A DNA stretch of 8,501 nt from Anaerolineae bacterium. Lineage in GTDB: Bacteria > Chloroflexota > Anaerolineae > E26-bin7. Made by a program: the position numbers and the translations under genes. The notes under the pieces are model-generated. The model ran no database searches. It was not told the origin of the DNA and saw only the letters and a program-made list of their open reading frames with translations. Positions 4,534-8,501 of this stretch are shown one piece after another (position 1 is the stretch's first letter; each line of letters opens with the position of its first letter). The DNA is taken from assembly GCA_029933115.1 (NCBI GenBank), contig JAOZOT010000137.1, positions 1 through 8,501 on the forward strand. Direction: 5' to 3'.

Positions 4534-6315
4534 TTGTCCGAACCAGCCTGCGAAGTGCGCTTGCTACCCGGCGCCGAAGCCGTCCTCGACGCGGTCGCCC
4601 GTGGAGCCCTGACGGGGCCAGGCCCCTATCGGCTTCAACTCCAGGCCGAGCGACTGTTACTTGTCGCCGGCTTCGATGAACTGATCTGTCTGGATACCCT
4701 CGACTTTGAGCCTTTCGGCTATCAAGTGAAAACAGCGCAGACGGCGCTGCGCCGCTTCCGTGGCCGCGGCCTGCTGTGCGACGAGGTCGGCCTGGGCAAG
4801 ACCATTGAGGCCGGCCTGGTGCTCAAAGAATACCTGCTGCGCCGGCTGGTCAACCGGGTGCTCATCCTCACCCCACCGGCCCTCGTCGAGCAGTGGCGCG
4901 AGGAGATGGCCACCAAGTTCCGCTTGGACGATTTCGTCACCACCTCCGATTCAGAATTCCGCGCCCTCGGCCCCCAGGCCTGGGGCACCTTCCCCCGCAT
5001 GATTGCCTCACTGGCCACTGCCCGGCGTCCTGAACATCGCCGGCAGATCACCCAGATCGTCTATGACCTCATCATCGTGGACGAAGCCCACCACCTGAAA
5101 AACCGCGCCAGCGTGTCGTGGAAATTTGTCAACGCCTTGCAGAAGAAATACATCCTCCTGCTGACGGCCACGCCGGTGCAGAACGACCTGGACGAGCTCT
5201 ATAACCTCATCACCATCCTCAAGCCAGGTCAACTCAAGACGCCGCGCCAATTCCGGCGTCAATTTGTGGTGCAGGGCGACCCACGCCTGCCCAAGAACCG
5301 CGGTCGGCTGCGGGAACTGTTGGCCGACGTGATGGTGCGCCACTCGCGAAGCCAGGTGAGAGTGTCCCTGCCGCCCCGCCACGCTCACACCATTCGTCTG
5401 AAGCTGAGCCCAGACGAGCGCACCCTGTATGATGATGTCAGCACCTTCGTGCGAGAACAGATGGGAGCAAACCGCGAATCAGGGTTGAGCTCTACCCACA
5501 AATTCACCTTGCAGATGATCCAGCGCGAGATTGGCAGCAGCCCCTGGGCTGCTGCACCGACCTTGCGGAAACTGGCCGACCGAGACGAGATGCAGCCTCA
5601 CCGCACCAAACTACTGGCCCTGGCCGAGCGCGCCACACAAGTCGAGTCGTGGGCCAAGGCAGACGCCCTGGAAAAGCTACTGCTGCCCATAGTAGGACGA
5701 GGTGGCAGTTCGTCCAATGGGAAGGTCATCATCTTCACTCACTTCTACGCCACTCTGGAGCGGCTGGCCGAACGATTGCGAGCTCTGGGAGTGGACCTTG
5801 TACTTTATCACGGCGGCCTGTCTTTAGCCCAAAAGGACGAAGCCATCCGCCGCTTCGAGGAGAGCGCCTCCGTGCTCCTCTCGACCGAAGCTGCTGGCGA
5901 GGGGCGCAACCTGCAATTCTGCCACACCATGATCAACTTTGACCTGCCCTGGAATCCGATGCGCATTGAGCAGCGTGTTGGCCGTATTCACCGCGTTGGC
6001 CAGACCCACGAGGTGGACATTTTCAACCTCTCGGCCGAAGGCACCATCGAAGACTACATCCTGGACCTGCTCGACCGCAAACTGAATATGTTCGAGTTGG
6101 TCATCGGCGAGACAGGCATGATCCTGGGACAACTGGCCGAAGAGCGCGACTTTGAAGACCTGGTTATGGAAGTGTGGACCCGGGCTCGCACACCCGACGA
6201 AGTAGCCAGCAGCTTCGAGCAACTGGGTGAGGCCCTGGTGCAGGCGCGCCAGGCTTACCAGCGCACCCGAGAGTACGACGAAGCCCTCTTTGGAGAGGAC
6301 TTTGCTGTTGAGTAG
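4534..6315 (+). CDS. SNF2/RapA-like superfamily 2 helicase (ATP-dependent translocase)
   Basis: A 593-residue Swi2/Snf2-family ATPase that would move along duplex DNA or remodel protein-DNA complexes. Visible motifs are I DEVGLGKT (83-90), II DEAH (183-186), III LTATPVQN (210-217), V STEAAGEGRNLQF and VI QRVGRIHRVGQ (480-490). The core is complete in two RecA lobes, with an insert around 310-390 holding the family-typical SSPWAA element. The N-terminal 60 residues (LLPGAEAVLDAVARGALTGPGPYRLQLQAERL) are a small extra region. No nuclease domain is visible, and the protein is shorter than E. coli RapA, which carries extra terminal domains. The start is TTG at 4534: GAGGGGAG lies nine bases upstream and homology begins soon after. 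The next gene starts ten bases after the stop, so the two form an operon. Bacterial relatives recycle RNA polymerase or act in defence systems; neither role is settled here. Confidence 0.88.
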   Translation: MSEPACEVRLLPGAEAVLDAVARGALTGPGPYRLQLQAERLLLVAGFDELICLDTLDFEPFGYQVKTAQTALRRFRGRGLLCDEVGLGKTIEAGLVLKEYLLRRLVNRVLILTPPALVEQWREEMATKFRLDDFVTTSDSEFRALGPQAWGTFPRMIASLATARRPEHRRQITQIVYDLIIVDEAHHLKNRASVSWKFVNALQKKYILLLTATPVQNDLDELYNLITILKPGQLKTPRQFRRQFVVQGDPRLPKNRGRLRELLADVMVRHSRSQVRVSLPPRHAHTIRLKLSPDERTLYDDVSTFVREQMGANRESGLSSTHKFTLQMIQREIGSSPWAAAPTLRKLADRDEMQPHRTKLLALAERATQVESWAKADALEKLLLPIVGRGGSSSNGKVIIFTHFYATLERLAERLRALGVDLVLYHGGLSLAQKDEAIRRFEESASVLLSTEAAGEGRNLQFCHTMINFDLPWNPMRIEQRVGRIHRVGQTHEVDIFNLSAEGTIEDYILDLLDRKLNMFELVIGETGMILGQLAEERDFEDLVMEVWTRARTPDEVASSFEQLGEALVQARQAYQRTREYDEALFGEDFAVE

Positions 6316-6325
6316 TGGGTGACCA

Positions 6326-8236
6326 ATGGATGAACTGGCGAATTTTGTGTTGAACTACTGTCGGGAGGCAGGTGCTATCGTCGAGCCCCCGGCCTACGGA
6401 GTATATGAGGTGCTCCTGCCAGACGCCCTGGCAGCGCGTCTGGGCGTGCCTGCCTATCAGCGTTTCGCCTTCGACGAGGCATCGCCGGATTTACAGCCCG
6501 GCGAAGTGGAGACAGACGAGGTCACCCACCTGAGCTATAGCCATCCCCTCGTCGAAAGACTCATCGAAGAGGCACGCCAGAAGCCAGCCTGTGCGCGCCT
6601 CTACGTAAACGCCGTGCGGCTGGACAAGCGTGGCCTCGCCGACCTGGCCCGCCAGGCCCTCTCTTTCCCCAACGCCCGCCTGACCGAAGTACCCAACCAG
6701 ACCGAGAGCCCCATCCTTGGTCACTATGTGCGCTTCAATTTCAAAGCGGCCCTGATCACCGACGAGAAACGCGAGCAACTCCTGTCGGTGCTGATGGACG
6801 TCCAGGGTGGCTACGCGGTGAAAGAACTGGCCGAAATCGAGCGGCTGGTCACCCTGGAAACCACACCCGCCTTCGAGCACCTGCCGGTGATGTCACCGAC
6901 CTGGCTACCAGACGAGGAACCGCTGTCATCCCGAACGTTGGAGGAGTTGCTCGAGCGGGCCAAGCGCGCCGCCCTCGACGAACTGGCTGAGCCGCTGGAG
7001 AGCTTGCAACGACGAGCAGCACGTTTACTGGAATTGGACCGCGCCCGGCTGGAGCAGTATTACGACGACATGGAGCGCGACCTGAAACGCCGCCTCGAGC
7101 GCGCCACCGACCCCTCGGCGACCCTTCGACAAGACTCAGGACACCGCCGGCGCAAGGCGCTCGAAGACAAGCTGGCTGCCGTGCAGGCCGAACGGGAGGC
7201 CAAGCTGGCCGATGCCGAAGCCAAATATCGGCTGCGCGTCGAACTGGAACTGATCAACCTGCTGGTCATCGTCCAGCCCCGCCTCGTGTTGCCCATGAAC
7301 ATCCAAAACCGCACGACCACCATCACCCGCACGGTGGTATGGAACCCACTACTCCATCGCATCGAGCCTCTGACCTGCGAGGTCTGCGGTCGGGTTTCCT
7401 CCCGGCTGTTCCTGTGCACCGGTGGGCATCTGACACACGAGGAATGTCTGCTACCTCACCAATGCGTGGACTGCAAACGCGTCTATTGTCGCCTGTGCGC
7501 TGAGCAGATAAAAGCCTGTGTGGTGTGCGACCGGCCGGTATGCGCCAGCAGCCTGAACCGCTGCCCCACCTGTGGCCGGGGCACCTGCCGCGAGCACGTG
7601 GGCCTGTGCCACGCTGCCGAAGGCGAGCCGGCCCGCATCCTTCCGACGCGGAAGCACGGAATGGCGGAGGGCGCGGAAGTACCACCGCCCGAGCTGAAGC
7701 CAGAACCGGAGCCAGAGAAAGTCGAGGCCCCGCCCAAACCTCCCGTGGAGAAAAAGCCCAAAAAGAAAAAGCCATCCCCTCCATCGGCCAGAGCAAAACG
7801 CCCCCCTCCCACCCGCTGGACACCCGTTACCGGCCAGAAGATCGAGGTGTACACCAATGCCGCCGAGCCGGTAGTCACCGCCTTCGTCCTCGCCTCCGGC
7901 GGGCGTGAGTTGGCGACACGCACCTGGGAACTGGTCGAAGACGGCATCGCCGTGTGGTGTCACTGCGAAAAGGGCCCCTTCTGCCCGGCGGATCAGACCG
8001 TGCTTGAGCCGGCGACCGCCGCCGAGATCGAAGCGCAACTACGGGCCGAGATTGAGGCCCTGCGGCGAGAATACCAGGTGGCCGGCAAGCGCGTGAACTT
8101 TTACTACGTCTTGCACGATGCGCCGCGCCCAGAGCGACGGTTGCTATTGCGCGGCCTGTGGAAAGATGACGTGACCCTATCCAGAGCACGGGCCGTTTTC
8201 TTGAAAAGGTACACACCCCGGCGTCGCCGACGCTAA
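6326..8236 (+). CDS. Helicase-partner protein with coiled coil, Cys-rich zinc-binding region and Pro/Lys-rich linker
   Basis: A 636-residue protein I do not recognise as a named family. The N-terminal part (1-195) is an alpha/beta region without catalytic motifs that I can identify. Residues about 200-315 are charged and heptad-like (LEELLERAKRAALDELAEPL; DKLAAVQAEREAKLADAEAK) and predict a long coiled coil. Residues 351-428 hold a dense CxxC/CxxxC/H array that starts CEVCGR and ends CREHVGLCH. It looks like two or more zinc-binding knuckles, similar in spacing to RING or B-box type modules. About 451-495 is a disordered linker of P, E and K (KPEPEPEKVE, EKKPKKKKPSPP). The last 140 residues contain WELVEDGIAVWCHCEKGPFC, a second short Cys cluster, and end in RRRRR. 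The ATG lies ten bases after the helicase stop, so the two are co-expressed. I infer a DNA- or protein-binding partner that guides the helicase. There is no signal peptide or membrane segment. Confidence 0.75.
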   Translation: MDELANFVLNYCREAGAIVEPPAYGVYEVLLPDALAARLGVPAYQRFAFDEASPDLQPGEVETDEVTHLSYSHPLVERLIEEARQKPACARLYVNAVRLDKRGLADLARQALSFPNARLTEVPNQTESPILGHYVRFNFKAALITDEKREQLLSVLMDVQGGYAVKELAEIERLVTLETTPAFEHLPVMSPTWLPDEEPLSSRTLEELLERAKRAALDELAEPLESLQRRAARLLELDRARLEQYYDDMERDLKRRLERATDPSATLRQDSGHRRRKALEDKLAAVQAEREAKLADAEAKYRLRVELELINLLVIVQPRLVLPMNIQNRTTTITRTVVWNPLLHRIEPLTCEVCGRVSSRLFLCTGGHLTHEECLLPHQCVDCKRVYCRLCAEQIKACVVCDRPVCASSLNRCPTCGRGTCREHVGLCHAAEGEPARILPTRKHGMAEGAEVPPPELKPEPEPEKVEAPPKPPVEKKPKKKKPSPPSARAKRPPPTRWTPVTGQKIEVYTNAAEPVVTAFVLASGGRELATRTWELVEDGIAVWCHCEKGPFCPADQTVLEPATAAEIEAQLRAEIEALRREYQVAGKRVNFYYVLHDAPRPERRLLLRGLWKDDVTLSRARAVFLKRYTPRRRRR

Positions 8237-8273
8237 ATTCGGCGCTGCTCTCAGGATGAACCACCATATCTTC

Positions 8274-8394
8274 AGAGCGTGTCTGAAAATTCGGGGGGCG
8301 GCGCTCGTAGTAACGACTTCAGTCGTTTTCAGCCGCAGAGCACCGGTCATTAGCGGCTCAAGTCGCCACTACGAGCATTTTTCAGACACGCTCT
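8274..8394. mobile_element. MITE-like palindromic element with perfect 16-bp terminal inverted repeats
   Basis: AGAGCGTGTCTGAAAA (8274-8289) and its exact reverse complement TTTTCAGACACGCTCT (8379-8394) bound a 121-bp non-coding unit. Inside, GCTCGTAGTAACGACTT (8303-8319) pairs with 8360-8376 at 15 of 17 positions, the only gap being aa against cc. An inner AGCCGC (8331-8336) pairs with GCGGCT (8353-8358). Nearly the whole unit can fold into one long nested hairpin. It encodes no transposase, so any movement would depend on one elsewhere. No clear target-site duplication is seen. An 8-bp GCTCTCAG occurs at 8247-8254 and at 8390-8397, the second copy overlapping the right end, which may be chance. 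It is more likely one copy of a dispersed repeat family than a unique structure. Confidence 0.7.
8303..8382 (+). terminator. Possible intrinsic terminator of the helicase operon, formed by the MITE-like element
   Basis: The inner stem of the palindromic element ends at 8376 and is followed by ATTTTT (8377-8382). A strong hairpin with a T-run 67 bases after the last stop codon fits a rho-independent terminator for the two-gene operon. The loop is longer than usual, but inner pairing shortens it. Confidence 0.4.
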
Positions 8395-8501
8395 CAGTGA
8401 AATGACACTTAAGAACCCATCTGTGAGCCATCAGAGAACCAGGTAACTCTGCACTCAATCGTGGTTGGGCAGGCTGCCCCACTCCGAGGGCGCAGGAGAG
8501 G
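8395..8501. other. Right-edge non-coding DNA with a short palindrome
   Basis: I see no gene in the last 107 bases. GGGCAGGCTGCCC at 8467-8479 is a perfect palindrome around a central G, with no T-run after it. It could be an operator for a gene beyond the edge, or chance. Confidence 0.35.

Noticed and set aside
5534..5555. Perfect 10-bp inverted repeat GCAGCAGCCC / GGGCTGCTGC within the helicase gene
   Set aside because: It encodes GSSPWAAA, an element typical of SNF2 proteins. The symmetry follows from Ser and Ala codons in GC-rich DNA, and there is no T-run or nearby gene start.
4534..8236. DISARM-type defence locus, because of an SNF2 helicase near a DNA methyltransferase
   Set aside because: DrmA, DrmB and DrmC-like genes are absent, the methyltransferase has its own C/R partners, and the promoters are separate.

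Overview
The window holds a complete, C-protein-regulated Type II restriction-modification (R-M) system. It sits between an unrelated leftward gene block on the left and a rightward two-gene SNF2-helicase operon on the right. The DNA is bacterial: there are consensus-like sigma70 promoters, Shine-Dalgarno sites and tightly packed genes. The helicase operon and its Arg/Ala-rich proteins look GC-rich, while the R-M segment looks more AT-rich. A GC-rich bacterium is certain. Chloroflexota or a similar environmental lineage is only a guess from general style.

Layout. (1) Positions 1-1044, minus strand: a gene for a membrane-anchored SAM-dependent methyltransferase (277-1044) overlaps by ATGA a short start that runs into the C-terminal half of a GNAT acetyltransferase. 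The two parts are out of frame and the N-terminal half of the acetyltransferase is missing, so this looks like a remnant; it continues past the left edge. (2) Positions 1045-1214: a divergent intergenic region with a perfect -35/-10 pair for the R-M methyltransferase gene. The -35 box lies inside the palindrome TTGACAAATTGTCAA. (3) Positions 1215-3401, plus: a 728-residue DNA methyltransferase with an N-terminal XRE-type HTH, two Cys-cluster (zinc-ribbon-like) modules and a DPPF motif. (4) Positions 3330-4249, minus: a two-gene operon of the controller (C) protein followed by a PD-(D/E)XK-like restriction endonuclease. The endonuclease gene converges on the methyltransferase gene and overlaps it by 72 bp. 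(5) Positions 4250-4533: back-to-back promoters. One, with tandem C-boxes, drives C-R leftward; the other drives the helicase operon rightward. (6) Positions 4534-8236, plus: an SNF2/RapA-like helicase and a partner protein with a coiled coil, a Cys-rich zinc-binding region and a Pro/Lys-rich linker. (7) Positions 8274-8394: a 121-bp MITE-like palindromic element with perfect 16-bp terminal inverted repeats, placed where a terminator would be expected.

How the parts work together. In C-regulated R-M systems the methyltransferase is made first and protects the host DNA. C protein then builds up, binds tandem C-boxes in front of its own gene, and switches on C and the endonuclease after a delay before repressing at high level. 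All the required parts are visible here. What is unusual is a second potential regulator, the HTH fused to the methyltransferase, together with a C-box-like GAC-N5-GTC palindrome over the methyltransferase's own -35 box. The helicase/Cys-rich pair could be a separate host operon or an accessory defence module; the sequence alone does not decide this.
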